DNA of 31,953 nt from CAYVZZ01 sp964456185. GTDB lineage: Bacteria > Pseudomonadota > Gammaproteobacteria > Pseudomonadales > Alcanivoracaceae. A program made the position numbers and the translations under genes. The notes beneath the pieces are model-generated. The model made no database searches, was not told the origin of the DNA, and was given only the letters and a program-made list of their open reading frames with translations. Numbering within the stretch: position 1 is the first letter of the stretch; each line of letters begins with the position of its first letter. This document shows positions 31,796 to 31,953 of this stretch, one piece after another. Where the stretch lies: assembly GCA_964456185.1 (NCBI GenBank), contig CAYVZZ010000012.1:1-31953 (forward strand), read 5' to 3'.

Positions 31796-31845
31796 ACCAG
31801 ACAAGCATTAATTTGCCACTTTTTTGCAAAAGCGGCTTGACTGGT
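31796..31845. repeat. long inverted repeat between ccmE and tRNA-Glu
   Basis: ACCAGACAAGC (31796-31806) matches the reverse complement of GCTTGACTGGT (31835-31845) at 10 of 11 bases, with 28 bases between. The right arm covers the -35 box TTGACT of the tRNA promoter. It is not a normal terminator. The loop includes a T-run and TGCCACTTTTTTG, which resembles TGCCAATTTTTTG just before the left arm. Confidence 0.45.
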
Positions 31846-31865
31846 AAGCAGAGTCTACATAGACT
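31837..31865 (+). promoter_or_regulatory. probable promoter of tRNA-Glu
   Basis: TTGACT (31837-31842) and TAGACT (31860-31865) are 17 bases apart, followed by a GC-rich discriminator. The -10 matches four of six consensus bases. It overlaps an AGTCT/AGACT inverted repeat (31852-31865). Confidence 0.5.
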
Positions 31866-31902
31866 TTGCGCTCGCTCGGGGCACTGCTCAGAGCAAATCT
31901 GG

Positions 31903-31953
31903 GTCCCCTTCGTCTAGAGGCCTAGGACACCGCCCTTTCACGGCGGTAACAGG
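31903..31953 (+). tRNA. tRNA-Glu (anticodon TTC), 5' part
   Basis: The first 51 bases of a tRNA-Glu that runs off the window. GTCCCCTTCGTCTAGAGG is the usual acceptor and D-arm start; CCGCC/GGCGG forms the anticodon stem with loop CTTTCAC, anticodon TTC at 31937-31939. The T-arm and 3' acceptor strand are outside. Confidence 0.95.

Overview
This is chromosomal DNA from a gammaproteobacterium. The ribosomal block has the Escherichia coli-like order of the S10, spc and alpha operons. RNase T, RNase R and RlmB are present, and a CAG-leucine tRNA stands beside rnr. GC content looks close to 50 percent. I cannot name the genus; the mix looks like a marine or freshwater relative of Pseudomonadales/Cellvibrionales, which is inference only.

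Layout. Positions 1-12972 hold a co-directional ribosomal protein block. It starts inside rplC (its 5' end is outside the window) and runs rplD, rplW, rplB, rpsS, rplV, rpsC, rplP, rpmC, rpsQ / rplN, rplX, rplE, rpsN, rpsH, rplF, rplR, rpsE, rpmD, rplO, secY, rpmJ / rpsM, rpsK, rpsD, rpoA, rplQ. A strong terminator follows at 12988-13020. On the minus strand come rnt (13077-13748) and queG (13804-14880). A plus-strand thiamine locus follows: promoter, TPP riboswitch, a 27-codon leader ORF, a TonB-dependent receptor and a PnuC/PnuT-type transporter (14913-17864). Next are rlmB and rnr (minus), tRNA-Leu(CAG), an unknown secreted protein (minus), argG (plus), a DUF4124 protein (minus), a PF10118 di-iron-like predicted hydrolase (plus), an MFS transporter (minus), an ADP-ribosylglycohydrolase-family protein (plus), gdhA (minus), ccmABCDE (plus) and the first 51 bases of tRNA-Glu(TTC).

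How the genes work together. The ribosomal block makes about half of the r-proteins, the alpha subunit of RNA polymerase and the SecY channel. RNase T and RNase R trim and degrade RNA, RlmB methylates 23S rRNA and QueG finishes queuosine in tRNA. The riboswitch locus should import thiamine through the outer membrane (TonB receptor) and the inner membrane (PnuT). GdhA and ArgG handle nitrogen assimilation and arginine synthesis. CcmA-E load haem for cytochrome c maturation; the rest of that pathway (ccmF onward) is not adjacent.

The most unusual spot is the thiamine leader. The Shine-Dalgarno at the 3' end of the TPP aptamer serves a small ORF whose stop overlaps the start of the receptor gene in an ATGA. 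A perfect 7-bp hairpin lies just before the receptor's own Shine-Dalgarno. Most of the rest is ordinary core genome. I saw no insertion sequence, prophage, CRISPR array or toxin-antitoxin module. No gene-free stretch exceeds 300 bases; the longest, 22000-22268 and 14881-15144, are described among the features.
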